Positions 1 to 11,010 of a stretch of DNA of 32,444 bases are shown here, piece after piece. Both the position numbers and the translations under genes were made by a program. Under the pieces are notes generated by a model. That model was not told the DNA's origin. It saw only the letters and a list, made by a program, of their open reading frames with translations, and ran no database searches. Every line of letters begins with the position of its first letter. The stretch's first letter is position 1. The DNA comes from a bacterium (lineage in GTDB: Bacteria > Joyebacterota > Joyebacteria > Joyebacterales > Joyebacteraceae), in assembly GCA_025774545.1 (NCBI GenBank), contig JALGVU010000006.1, positions 1-32,444 on the forward strand, in the 5' to 3' direction.

Positions 1-1
1 G

Positions 2-2647
2 CTCGTGGTGGCGTTGCTCGTGGTCACGCTGGCGGTTGCCGCGGCCGTGGCCGGCCAGAACCCCGGCATCAACATCTTCATCGAGTTCGACAACGGCGAG
101 AACCGGATCGATCCCATTCCGAACACTCAGTTCTCGGCCTACGTCTGCTTCGAGAACTTCGGCCCCGGTGGTGGGCTGCTCGCCGCGGAGTTTCTGTTCG
201 GTCGCACGTTCACCGGATTCAAGCTCGGCCAACAGAACCTGTTGGGCGGGATCGACTTCGGCGACCCGGAGGTCGGCGACGGTTGGGCGATCGCGGCTGC
301 GTCCTGCATCTTCCCGGATCCTGACGGCGTCGTCGTTGCCGCTCGGGTCGACTATCTCTACGTAGGCTCCCCGGGCGTCATCGAGCTTCTGCCTCACGCC
401 GGGATAGGGCCGATGGCCTACGACTGCAACAACGAGATGGACGCGTGGTGCGTGCGTCTCGACCCGGCGGGGCACGGCGGCGTGGAGATGGATCCGCCGC
501 CGGGCGACTGCCCCTCCGACGATCCCCGTCCGCACCGGATGGACGTTCCATCCGAATTCACGACGATCCAAGCGGCGATCGACGCCGCGGCCCCCAGCGA
601 CACGGTCTACGTGGCGGCCGGCACCTACGCGACGTCGACCAACGGCGAGGTGTTCCCGATCGTGCTCGCGGATGGCGTCCTCGTGATGAGCGAGTCGGGC
701 CCCGAATCGACGATCGTCGACGCCGAGGAGCAGAACACGGTGTTCTACGCGGAGGGTCCGGGCGCTCCGGCCTTGCTGCAGGGCTTCACGATCACCGGAG
801 GCGTCTCGCCGGACGCCGGCGGTGGTATGTTCTGTGACTACGCCGACGGGTTCACGATCGACAGCTGCATCTTCTCTGAGAACCGAGCCCCCTGGGGAGG
901 AGGAGGAGTGTTCGCCTATCACACTCCTACCCACTTCACTGAGTGCGCGTTCGTCGACAACGACTGCATCGACGGCTCGGGCGGTGGAGTCATGGTGATT
1001 GCCGACATCCTTGCCGAGTGGCCCGTCTTCGAAGACTGCACGTTCACCGGGAACAGTGCAGTGGTCGATGGAGGCGCGGCGGAGCTCCAGGGGGACTTCT
1101 CGGGTTCGTTCCACCGGTGCACGTTCTCCGGAAACAGCGCCGGCGAGAGGGGGGGAGCACTGAACAGTTCCCTCTACGTGGAGGATTGCGTGTTCGTGGG
1201 CAACTCGGCCGGGAACGGCGGGGCGTTGGAGGGACCCGACGATGTCCGTCGCTCGGTGTTCTGGGGAAACTCCGCCGGTTGGAGGGGCGGCGCGATCAGA
1301 GACGGCCTCTCGATCAGCCTCTCCACGTTCGTGGGCAACTCCCCCAGCGCCATCGAGACCGAGACTCGGAGCGTTGTCATCGATAGCTCGATAGCGGCGT
1401 TCAACACGGGTAGGCAAGCGATCGTGTGCTGGGGTGGCATCGCGACGCTCACCGGCTGCGACGTGTACGGGAACACCGGTGGAGACTGGGTGATCTGCAT
1501 CGAGGACCAGCTGGGTGTCTCCGGAAACATCTCCCTCGATCCCCTGTTCTGCGACGCGGAGAACGGGGACTTCACGCTCTGCGAAAGCTCCCCGTGTGCC
1601 GCCGACAACAACCCGGACGGCACCCGGATCGGTGCGCTCGGTGTCGGTTGCTCCGACTGCGGGATCCCGTCGATCCGGAGCGTTCTCGACGTCCCGGACG
1701 ACCAGGGCAGGTACGCACGCGTCCGCTGGGAGAGGTCTCGCTTCGACAGCCCGGGAGGTCCGGAACCGATCACCGGGTACGAGCTCCACCGTCGGCAGGA
1801 TGCCCGCGGCCGCGGCTTCGGGGAACCGGCAATCGCCACACCGGAGGCGCTGCCGGCCGGGTCTCCGCGGATGAACGGATGGGACTACGTCGCGACCATT
1901 CCGGCGCACGGCGATTCGTTCTACCAGTACGTCTCGCCGACGCTCTGCGATTCGACGGCGGAGTCCGGCATATGCTGGTCGGTCTTCCTCGTGCGGACGG
2001 CCACGGAAGATCCGTACGTCTTCTTCGACACGGCGCCGGACAGCGGGTACTCGATCGACAACCTCGCTCCGGAGGCTCCCGGAGGCCTCATGGCGGACGG
2101 CGACCCCGGCGCCATCGCGCTCGTCTGGGATCCGAACGAGGAGGAGGACCTCGACTACTACGCGGTCTACCGCGACACCGCCGAGGGCTTCGCGACGAGT
2201 GTGCTGATCGGTTACACGGTGAGCGAGGCGTACGAGGATGAAGGCCCGCCCGCGGCGTCCGAGGTCTGGTACAGGGTGACCGCGTTCGACTTCAGCGGGA
2301 ACGAGAGCGAGCCGTCGCTGCCGGCGGGGGTGCCGCTCACGGGTGTCGAGACGCTGCCCCTTCCAACGTCCCTCGTTCTCCACGGGAACTTCCCAAATCC
2401 CTTCACGCCGGGGACCGAGATCGGGTACGGGCTGCCGCAGGCGACCACGGTGACGCTCACGATCTACGATGTCAGTGGCAGGCTCGTCCGGCGGCTCATC
2501 GAGGACGAGCCGAGGGAGGCGGGGCACCACGCGGTTCGGTGGGACGGCCGCGACGACGAGGGGAGGCCGCTCCCGTCGGGCGTCTACGTCTACGCGGTCG
2601 AGGCGGGCGGCGAGACCGTCCGGAAGCGCATGGCTCGCATCAGGTAG
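2..2647 (+). CDS. Secreted parallel beta-helix / FN3 protein with FlgD-like C-terminal sorting domain (5' partial)
   Basis: The frame is open to the left edge and starts inside a hydrophobic, Ala/Val-rich stretch typical of a signal peptide whose basic N-region is missing, so the true start probably lies upstream. Counting from the GTG at 5, residues about 180-545 carry the 'TTIQAAIDAA' entry motif followed by many short GNSA/GGGA-type turns, as in right-handed parallel beta-helix proteins. An FN3-like module follows at about 690-785 (APxxP, then YYAVYRD). The last 85 residues hold the FlgD/T9SS-like sorting fold: 'NFPNPFTPGTEIGYGLP', then 'IYDVSGRLVRRL' and 'LPSGVYVYAVEAGG'. Several Cys suggest disulfides in the extracellular part. 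The protein is probably surface-displayed or secreted; the beta-helix may bind polysaccharide, but no catalytic residues were recognised. A terminator hairpin lies just downstream. Confidence 0.85.
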   Translation, partial: LVVALLVVTLAVAAAVAGQNPGINIFIEFDNGENRIDPIPNTQFSAYVCFENFGPGGGLLAAEFLFGRTFTGFKLGQQNLLGGIDFGDPEVGDGWAIAAASCIFPDPDGVVVAARVDYLYVGSPGVIELLPHAGIGPMAYDCNNEMDAWCVRLDPAGHGGVEMDPPPGDCPSDDPRPHRMDVPSEFTTIQAAIDAAAPSDTVYVAAGTYATSTNGEVFPIVLADGVLVMSESGPESTIVDAEEQNTVFYAEGPGAPALLQGFTITGGVSPDAGGGMFCDYADGFTIDSCIFSENRAPWGGGGVFAYHTPTHFTECAFVDNDCIDGSGGGVMVIADILAEWPVFEDCTFTGNSAVVDGGAAELQGDFSGSFHRCTFSGNSAGERGGALNSSLYVEDCVFVGNSAGNGGALEGPDDVRRSVFWGNSAGWRGGAIRDGLSISLSTFVGNSPSAIETETRSVVIDSSIAAFNTGRQAIVCWGGIATLTGCDVYGNTGGDWVICIEDQLGVSGNISLDPLFCDAENGDFTLCESSPCAADNNPDGTRIGALGVGCSDCGIPSIRSVLDVPDDQGRYARVRWERSRFDSPGGPEPITGYELHRRQDARGRGFGEPAIATPEALPAGSPRMNGWDYVATIPAHGDSFYQYVSPTLCDSTAESGICWSVFLVRTATEDPYVFFDTAPDSGYSIDNLAPEAPGGLMADGDPGAIALVWDPNEEEDLDYYAVYRDTAEGFATSVLIGYTVSEAYEDEGPPAASEVWYRVTAFDFSGNESEPSLPAGVPLTGVETLPLPTSLVLHGNFPNPFTPGTEIGYGLPQATTVTLTIYDVSGRLVRRLIEDEPREAGHHAVRWDGRDDEGRPLPSGVYVYAVEAGGETVRKRMARIR

Positions 2648-2677
2648 CGGACGTCGTCGCACTGCAGAGCTCTGAAG

Positions 2678-2710
2678 CGAAGCCCCCGGCCGGTGCGGCC
2701 GGGGGCTTCG
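2678..2710. terminator. Bidirectional intrinsic terminator between convergent genes
   Basis: Perfect 14-bp inverted repeat (CGAAGCCCCCGGCC at 2678-2691 and its complement at 2697-2710) around a 5-nt loop GGTGC. It lies 30 nt after the stop of the plus-strand beta-helix gene and 57 nt beyond the stop of the minus-strand gene ending at 2767, so it can serve both. The T content after the stem is modest (TTCGTTCG). Confidence 0.8.
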
Positions 2711-2766
2711 TTCGTCAGCGCATCGGATGGTCCCGCGCGGCCGTGTCCCGCTCGCGCCCCGCCCCG

Positions 2767-4071
2767 CTACTCCACGAGACCTGCCCTGACCCCGTCCAGC
2801 CGCTCCCGCACCAACGCGTCGAGCGCCTCGGTGCCCGACGGCGGTCCCGCCTCGAGCGCCGGCGCGCGCGCGGGCTCGTAGACGAGCGGGAACGCTTCCA
2901 GGTGCCCGGCGGGGAGGAGGCCCGTGACCACCCGGCCGTCCATCCAGCTCGGCACCGGGAGACCGAGCAGGGCCAGGATCGTCGGCGCGAGGTCGAGCGT
3001 CGACAGTTCGAGCGGCGTCGGCGATCGCTGGAACCCGGGTCCCCGCGCGATGAGCACGCCCGGAGGTCCCTCGCGGTGCGAGCCCGAGAACCTCGGCACG
3101 TCGAAGTACGGATGGGTGCCGTAGACGGAGCAGACGATGATCACGGTCCTCTGGTCGACGATGCGTAGGAGCCTCCCGAGCGCCTCGTCGAGGAACGTGT
3201 GGTAGTTCGGGAGGACGTCCTCGTAGACGGCGAACGACTCCGGGAGGTTCGGGAGCTGGTCCCGCATCGTCGCCGCCGTGAAGCGGTGGCCGATGGCGTC
3301 GAGGCCGCCGAAGCAGATGAGCGCGAGATCGGGCTCCTCCTCCGCGAGCAGACCGGCCGCGACGTCGAGCACGATCGAATCGGCGAGGTAGGACCACCGC
3401 GCGGCCGCGACGTGGTCCCGCCAGTCCGGGGCGATCGGCCCTTCGGACGCGAGGATCCGCTCGGCGAATCCGGCGGCGTACGTTTCTCCGTTTCCCGCCG
3501 CGGCCGCCCAGACGCGCGGCGCGAGATCCTCGGGGAAGACCTGCCGCGGCGCTCCCTCGAGGAGCGCGGGCGCGAGCGCGGTGTGGTGCTCGGAGGCGAA
3601 CGGGGCGTACGGCGCGACGACCGTCCCGGCCGACGTCGCGGCCGGCCACGTCCCGGGCCAGCCCACCGTGAGCGCCCTGCCGCCGGCCTCGGTCACGAGC
3701 CGAGCGATCTCGGGCTCGACGGCGACCAGCCGCCCATCCTCCCGGGTCTGGACAAGGTCGATCTCGCCGTCCGAGAGTGGCCGCCCGCGGACGAGCCGCG
3801 TCCAGCCGACCTCGGGCACGACCGGGCGGTCCGCCGCGATCTGCCCGGTCAGCGACCGGCCCGCGAGCCGGCCGAGCGTCGGCATGCGTCCCTCCTCGAT
3901 GTACTTCCCGACGAGGAACCAGTCGAGTCCGTCGACCGCCACGATGACGACGGAGATGTCGGTCGAAGGCCCCGCGGGCGCCAACGGGGTCGGATTCCAC
4001 AGTACCGCAAGCACCAGGAGCGCGACGGCGACGGCGAGCCCGGCCAGGAGCGCGATGCGACGGACATTCAT
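2767..4071 (-). CDS. Membrane-anchored alkaline phosphatase superfamily (type I phosphodiesterase-like) protein with altered metal site
   Basis: 434 aa from ATG at 4071. A purine-rich GGGGGGAG lies about 10 nt upstream of this ATG, and the longer frame would run into uvrA. Residues about 6-25 form a TM anchor. The superfamily core starts with 'VVIVAVDGLDW' (Asp47), followed by MPTLGRLA and 'PEVGWTRLVRG' with Thr91 as the likely nucleophile position. 'FGGLDAIGH' supplies Asp258 and His262, 'SGSHREG' supplies His332, and 'LDLAPTILALLGLP' is the usual C-terminal motif. The odd point is that the expected SDHG metal motif reads S-V-Y-G (315-318), losing one Asp and one His ligand. The relatives of this family are phosphodiesterases, sulfatases and phosphoglycerol transferases. 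This copy may be inactive or have a changed metal requirement. The catalytic domain should face the periplasm. Family assignment is firm; the substrate is unknown. Confidence 0.85.
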   Translation of the reverse strand: MNVRRIALLAGLAVAVALLVLAVLWNPTPLAPAGPSTDISVVIVAVDGLDWFLVGKYIEEGRMPTLGRLAGRSLTGQIAADRPVVPEVGWTRLVRGRPLSDGEIDLVQTREDGRLVAVEPEIARLVTEAGGRALTVGWPGTWPAATSAGTVVAPYAPFASEHHTALAPALLEGAPRQVFPEDLAPRVWAAAAGNGETYAAGFAERILASEGPIAPDWRDHVAAARWSYLADSIVLDVAAGLLAEEEPDLALICFGGLDAIGHRFTAATMRDQLPNLPESFAVYEDVLPNYHTFLDEALGRLLRIVDQRTVIIVCSVYGTHPYFDVPRFSGSHREGPPGVLIARGPGFQRSPTPLELSTLDLAPTILALLGLPVPSWMDGRVVTGLLPAGHLEAFPLVYEPARAPALEAGPPSGTEALDALVRERLDGVRAGLVE

Positions 4072-4099
4072 GGTTTGATATCTCCCCCCGCTTCGTTTC

Positions 4100-4128
4100 T
4101 TGTTGGAGTCTCCGAATCGTTGTAGACT
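4100..4128 (+). promoter_or_regulatory. Candidate uvrA promoter, possibly giving a leaderless mRNA
   Basis: TTGTTG (4100-4105), 17-nt spacer, TAGACT (4123-4128). The ATG at 4136 lies only 8 nt after the -10 box, about where transcription should begin, and no Shine-Dalgarno sequence precedes it. The -35 matches the consensus at only 3 of 6 positions; the -10 shares the TAnnnT form with the other promoters in this window. Confidence 0.45.
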
Positions 4129-4135
4129 CAATAAC

Positions 4136-7016
<2,881 letters not shown>

Positions 7017-7033
<17 letters not shown>

Positions 7034-7090
7034 TCGGTCCCGGCGCGCGGTACCACGTCACGGCCGACCGATCGTGATCGGTCTCGGCGC
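7017..7090. repeat. 30-nt direct repeat containing an 18-bp near-perfect palindrome, two copies 44 bp apart
   Basis: 7017-7046 and 7061-7090 agree at 29 of 30 positions. Each contains GACCGATC-GT-GATCGGTC (7022-7039 and 7066-7083), an 8-bp inverted repeat around 2 nt. The first copy covers the last codons and stop of uvrA; the second lies just before the methyltransferase ribosome binding site. The form suits a dimeric regulator's operator pair, or a short local duplication. No T-run follows, so a terminator is unlikely. Confidence 0.7.
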
Positions 7091-7103
7091 AGCGAGGACG
7101 AGC

Positions 7104-7847
7104 ATGGATCCGACCGAGCGCGGAAGAGGCAGGCTTCGCCGGGAGGAGTTCGCGAGCTGGGCCGAGTACTACGCGGCCTACCAGCGGGCGCTCGCGGTCC
7201 GCTACCTGATCCCGTTCCTCGAGAAGAGCGGAGTCGCCGTCGGCGGGGCGTCGGTGCTCGACGTCGGGTGCGGCGACGGCGGAACCACGGCGGCCTTCGC
7301 TGAACGGGCGGACCAAGCCCTCGGCGTCGACGTCGGCGACTTCCCGTGGCGCGACGGCCCGAACCTCAGGTTCATCCGTGGCGACATCCTCGACCGCGCG
7401 ACCGCCTCGTTCCTCGAACGCGATTTCGACCTCGTGATCCTCCGGGACGTCATCGAGCACATCGTGCCGAAGGACGACCTCGCCGGCCACGTCAAGGCCG
7501 TCATGCGTCCCGGCGGCCACGCGCTCGTGACCTTCCCGCCCTACTACTCGCCGTTCGGCGCGCATCAGCAGACCGAGCTCAAGGGGTCCCGGCTTTCGCG
7601 CGTTCCCTTCGTGCACGCGCACCCGCGGCTCTCGGACCTCCGCCTGTCACGCATGACGATCGAGGGTTTCGAGGAGCTGGCGGCGCGCCACGACCTCCTG
7701 ATCGTCGCGCGGAGGCTCTACGTCCTCCGCCCGTCGTTCCGGCTCAGGTACGGGCTGCCGGTCGTGAGGTTCCCGGCCTGGCGGCTTCGCGGTCTCCGCG
7801 AGGTGTGCTGCACCGGGGCGTACTACGTCGTCCGGAAGGTCGGGTGA
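7104..7847 (+). CDS. Class I SAM-dependent methyltransferase
   Basis: 247 aa. Start ATG 7104 has GAGGA at 7094-7098, 5 nt upstream; the longer GTG start at 7074 would translate through the repeat and has no ribosome site. Motif I 'VLDVGCGDG' (51-59) binds SAM; it is followed by an acidic strand end (GVDVGDF) and the post-I motif 'DLVILRDVIEHI' typical of UbiE/Coq5-like and glycan-modifying methyltransferases. 'MRPGGHALVTFPPYYSPFG' matches the usual LkPGG strand. It looks soluble. The C-terminal third, rich in Arg and aromatics, probably defines substrate binding; its 'FPPYYSPFGAHQQ' resembles methyltransferases found in O-antigen and lipid loci. Substrate unknown. Because of the intervening repeat, cotranscription with uvrA is uncertain. 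Confidence 0.85.
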   Translation: MDPTERGRGRLRREEFASWAEYYAAYQRALAVRYLIPFLEKSGVAVGGASVLDVGCGDGGTTAAFAERADQALGVDVGDFPWRDGPNLRFIRGDILDRATASFLERDFDLVILRDVIEHIVPKDDLAGHVKAVMRPGGHALVTFPPYYSPFGAHQQTELKGSRLSRVPFVHAHPRLSDLRLSRMTIEGFEELAARHDLLIVARRLYVLRPSFRLRYGLPVVRFPAWRLRGLREVCCTGAYYVVRKVG

Positions 7848-7955
7848 AGAGGCGCGACGCGGCCGGGCGCTTCGCTCGCGCTCGCCGGCCGTCCCCGCGC
7901 GTTCGATCGCGCCGCGGTGGGACGGCGCCCCGGGCTGGACCTGACCAGAAACGGC

Positions 7956-7985
7956 TTGACCGGCGGCCCCGGCGCTCGCTAAGAT
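7956..7985 (+). promoter_or_regulatory. Promoter of the glycine cleavage operon
   Basis: TTGACC (7956-7961), 18-nt spacer, TAAGAT (7980-7985), in the 231-bp gap before gcvT. This is the best promoter match in that gap. Transcription would start near 7992, leaving a leader of about 87 nt. Confidence 0.6.
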
Positions 7986-8008
7986 CGCAGGATATTTGGG
8001 GCACTCCC

Positions 8009-8030
8009 ACGTGCCGTCGTCGTGGCACGT
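8009..8030 (+). promoter_or_regulatory. Stem-loop in the gcvT 5' leader
   Basis: ACGTGCC (8009-8015) and GGCACGT (8024-8030) form a perfect 7-bp stem around GTCGTCGT. It lies between the predicted start of transcription and the ribosome site AAGGAGG (8063-8069). It is not an obvious terminator, as no T-run follows, and I do not see the tandem architecture of a glycine riboswitch. Confidence 0.45.
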
Positions 8031-8078
8031 CTCGGATCGGCGCGCGGGTCGCCCGGGGTCACAAGGAGGACGGAGTTC

Positions 8079-9188
8079 GTGTCTGGCACCGCTGAGCCCC
8101 GGAAGACGGCGCTTCTCGACAAGCACGTCGCGGCGGGCGCGAGGATCGTCGACTTCTTTGGTTGGTTGATGCCGATGTACTACCGGGGCATCGTCGCCGA
8201 GCACGATCGCGTCCGGGAGACCGCCGGCGTCTTCGACGTGTCGCACATGGGACAGCTCGTCCTCTCCGGACCCGACGCGCTCGAGGCCGTGGAACGGGTG
8301 ACGACCAACCGGGCCGCCTCCCTCACCGAGGGGCGCGTGCAGTACTCGATCATGTGCTACGAGGACGGCGGCATCGTCGACGACGTCCTCGTCTATCGGT
8401 TGCCAGAGCGGTTCATGCTCGTCGTGAACGCCTCCAACTGCGACAAGGACTTCGAGTGGATCCGCTCGAACATCTCGGGCAACGTGACGCTCGAGGACCA
8501 CTCGTTCGACACGCAGTTGGTCGCGATCCAGGGACCCGACGCGCAGGCTGTCTTGAGTGAGATCGTCGACGTCGAGCTCGCGTCGATCGGCTACTACCGC
8601 TCCGCGCCGGTCGAGATCCTCGGGCGCGAGACCCTGATCTCGCGAACGGGCTACACCGGCGAGGACGGCTTCGAGATCTACTGCGCGCACGAACAGGCGG
8701 GGGACGTCTGGGACGCGCTTCTCTCGGCAGGCGCCCGGTGGCAGGTCGAGCCGATCGGCCTGGGGGCGCGCGACACGCTTCGTCTCGAGATGGGCTATCA
8801 TCTCTACGGACAGGACATCGACGAGACGCGGACGCCGGTCGAGGCCGGCCTCTCGTGGGTCGTGAAGACGGGGAAGGGCGACTTCATCGGCCGCGACGCG
8901 ATCCTCGCGAGGATGGAGGACGACGCCCGGGAGCGGCTCGTCGGCTTCGAGCTTACGGCCCGCGGCATCCCGAGGCCGGGCCAGCGGATCTTGGCTTCCG
9001 GCCGGGACGTGGGCGTCGTAACGAGCGGGACACACTCCCCGAGCCTCAAACGGGGCATCGGTCTCGGCTACGTGGGGAACGCGGCAGGCGCGTCGCTCGA
9101 GATCGAGATCAGGGGGAAGACGGTCCCCGCCAAGGTCGTCGGAACGCCGTTCTACGACGGCGGGAGCGCCCGACGAAAGAAGACGTAG
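8079..9188 (+). CDS. gcvT: Glycine cleavage system T protein (aminomethyltransferase)
   Basis: 369 aa from GTG 8079, chosen because AAGGAGG ends 9 nt upstream and the product then starts at the usual GcvT position, a few residues before 'LLDKHVAAGARIVDFFGW'. GcvT takes the aminomethyl group from lipoyl-GcvH, passes the one-carbon unit to tetrahydrofolate and releases ammonia. Family marks: 'FFGWLMPMYY' (FxGWxMPxxY), 'GVFDVSHMGQ' at about 50-59, 'SRTGYTGEDGFEIYC', 'GLGARDTLRLEMGY' and 'YGQDIDETRTPVEAGL'. The C-terminal barrel ends with 'VGTPFYD'. First gene of gcvT-gcvH-gcvPA-gcvPB. The next gene begins after an 86-nt gap, the largest inside the operon before gcvPB. Confidence 0.96.
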   Translation: MSGTAEPRKTALLDKHVAAGARIVDFFGWLMPMYYRGIVAEHDRVRETAGVFDVSHMGQLVLSGPDALEAVERVTTNRAASLTEGRVQYSIMCYEDGGIVDDVLVYRLPERFMLVVNASNCDKDFEWIRSNISGNVTLEDHSFDTQLVAIQGPDAQAVLSEIVDVELASIGYYRSAPVEILGRETLISRTGYTGEDGFEIYCAHEQAGDVWDALLSAGARWQVEPIGLGARDTLRLEMGYHLYGQDIDETRTPVEAGLSWVVKTGKGDFIGRDAILARMEDDARERLVGFELTARGIPRPGQRILASGRDVGVVTSGTHSPSLKRGIGLGYVGNAAGASLEIEIRGKTVPAKVVGTPFYDGGSARRKKT

Positions 9189-9274
9189 CGGGCTTGAAGG
9201 GCGCCCCGGCGCCCGACGCCCGAGAGCGACGGACGGAAGATCCACGACACGAGGACAGGAGAGCGAGGTTCGAG

Positions 9275-9652
9275 ATGAGCGAGCAGGATCTCAGGTTCAC
9301 CGAGACGCACGAGTGGCTCAGGGTCGAGGGGCGCGAGGTCACGGTCGGCCTCACGGACTACGCGCAGGGCGAGCTCGGAGACATCGTCTTCGTCGAGCTT
9401 CCGGAGGTCGGCAGGACCATCTCGCCGGGCGACGTCCTGACGACCGTCGAGTCGGTCAAGAGCGTGAGCGAGATCTACGCCCCCGTGAGCGGTGAGATCA
9501 CTGCCGCCAACGACGCTCTCGACTCGGATCCCGGCCTGGTCAACACCGACGCGCAGGGAGAGGGCTGGATCTTCAGGATCAAGCTGGCCGACGGCGAGGA
9601 CCTCTCGCGCTTCATGTCGGCCGACGACTACGCGACGCACACGAAGGGGTAG
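9275..9652 (+). CDS. gcvH: Glycine cleavage system H protein (lipoyl carrier)
   Basis: 125 aa, the normal GcvH size. The protein carries the aminomethyl group on a lipoyl-lysine arm between GcvP, GcvT and dihydrolipoyl dehydrogenase. 'FTETHEWLRVEG' at the start and 'VGLTDYAQGELGDIVFVELP' are hallmark segments. The lipoylation site lies in 'TTVESVKSVSEIYAPVSG', with Lys62 as the modified residue. ATG 9275 was chosen by GcvH length and by the GAGCGAGG purine tract about 7-10 nt upstream. GcvPA starts 2 nt after its stop, so the two are coupled. The enzyme that could attach the lipoyl group is encoded in this window at 24020. Confidence 0.97.
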   Translation: MSEQDLRFTETHEWLRVEGREVTVGLTDYAQGELGDIVFVELPEVGRTISPGDVLTTVESVKSVSEIYAPVSGEITAANDALDSDPGLVNTDAQGEGWIFRIKLADGEDLSRFMSADDYATHTKG

Positions 9653-9654
9653 CC

Positions 9655-11010
9655 GTGCCGTACGTCCCGAACACCGACCGCGATCGAGAGGAGATGCTCG
9701 AGACGATCGGGGCCGCGTCCGTCGAGGAGCTTCTCGCCGACGTTCCGGTCGAGCTCCGCGTGGAGGGCGATCTCGACGTTCCTGGCCCTCTGACCGAGCC
9801 CGAGCTTCTCAGTCACATGCGGAGGCTCGCGTCCTTGAACCGGTCGGCGGGGGACGTCGTGTCGTTCATGGGCGGCGGTGTCTACGACCACGTCGTGCCG
9901 GCGGCCGTCCGGAAGATCACCTCGATGGCTCAGTTCTACACGGCGTACACGCCCTATCAGGCGGAGGCGAGCCAAGGGACGCTCCAGGCCATCTACGAGT
10001 TCCAGACGCTGATCGCGCGGCTCACTGGGCTCGCGGTCGCGAACGCGTCGGTGTACGACGGATCCACGGCGGCCGCGGAGGCGTGCATCATGGCGCTCGC
10101 CGCCACGAGACGGTCGAAGGTGCTCCTCGCGGGCTCTGCGAACCCGGCGACGAGAACCGTCTCGAGGACCTACCTCGCGGGGGCCGGCGTCGAGCTCGTC
10201 GAGCTTCCGATCAAGGGCGGCGTCACCGATCTCGACGCGCTCGAGCGGAACCTGCCCGACGCGGCCGCGGTCGTGATCGAGCACCCGAACTTCTTCGGAC
10301 TCCTCGAGCCCACGTCGGCGATCGGCGAGCTCGTGGCCGACTCGGGCGCGCTCCTCGTCGCTTCGGTCGACCCGATCTCCCTCGCGATCCTCGCTCCGCC
10401 GTCGGCCTACGGCGCGGCGATCGCGGTCGGGGAGGGTCAGTCGCTCGGAGCGCCCGTGGCGTTCGGGGGACCGCTCCTCGGCTTCATGGCGACGAGCCGG
10501 AAGCACGTCCGGAGGCTCCCGGGCCGGATCATCGGTCGGACGACCGACGAGAACGGCCGGCGCGGCTACGTGATGACGCTCCAGACCCGCGAGCAGCACA
10601 TCAGACGAGAGAGGGCGACGTCGAACATCTGCACGAACCAGGGGCTCGTGGCGCTCGGCGCCGCGGTCCATCTGTCGCTTCTGGGCAAGGAGGGGCTCCG
10701 CGAGCTCGCCGTTCAGATCGCGTCGAGATCGCACTACGCGGCCGACGCTCTCGCTCGCGTGCAGGGTGTCGGACTCAGGTTCGACGGTCCCTTCTTTCGC
10801 GAGTTCGTGATCGAGCTTCCGTTCGAGGCGGCACGGATGAAGCACGAACTCTCGCGGGTAGGCATCTGGCCCGGAATCGACTGCGGGTGCTACTACGGCG
10901 ACATGAAGAACTGCCTCGTGGTCTCGGTCACCGAGAAGAACTCCCGCGAGGACATCGACTCGCTCGCGTCGGGCATCGAGGCGGTCATCGCGTCCGGAGG
11001 AAGGGCATGA
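9655..11010 (+). CDS. gcvPA: Glycine dehydrogenase (decarboxylating) subunit 1
   Basis: 451 aa, GTG start 2 nt after the gcvH stop. This is the N-terminal half of the split P protein. It pairs with GcvPB to form the PLP-dependent decarboxylase that transfers the glycine methylene carbon to lipoyl-GcvH. Family features: 'YVPNTDRDREEMLETIG' at the N-terminus, 'SFMGGGVYDHVVPAAV', 'FYTAYTPYQAEASQGTLQ', 'YDGSTAAAEA', 'GRTTDENGRRGYVMTLQTRE' and 'TSNICTNQGL'. As expected for this subunit, it lacks the PLP lysine. It overlaps gcvPB by 4 nt (ATGA), consistent with equal production of the two subunits. Confidence 0.96.
   Translation: MPYVPNTDRDREEMLETIGAASVEELLADVPVELRVEGDLDVPGPLTEPELLSHMRRLASLNRSAGDVVSFMGGGVYDHVVPAAVRKITSMAQFYTAYTPYQAEASQGTLQAIYEFQTLIARLTGLAVANASVYDGSTAAAEACIMALAATRRSKVLLAGSANPATRTVSRTYLAGAGVELVELPIKGGVTDLDALERNLPDAAAVVIEHPNFFGLLEPTSAIGELVADSGALLVASVDPISLAILAPPSAYGAAIAVGEGQSLGAPVAFGGPLLGFMATSRKHVRRLPGRIIGRTTDENGRRGYVMTLQTREQHIRRERATSNICTNQGLVALGAAVHLSLLGKEGLRELAVQIASRSHYAADALARVQGVGLRFDGPFFREFVIELPFEAARMKHELSRVGIWPGIDCGCYYGDMKNCLVVSVTEKNSREDIDSLASGIEAVIASGGRA

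Noticed and set aside
7848-8078. Glycine riboswitch before gcvT
   Set aside because: The leader after the predicted promoter is too short and I cannot find the paired aptamer core; only a simple hairpin is visible. A covariance search would settle it.
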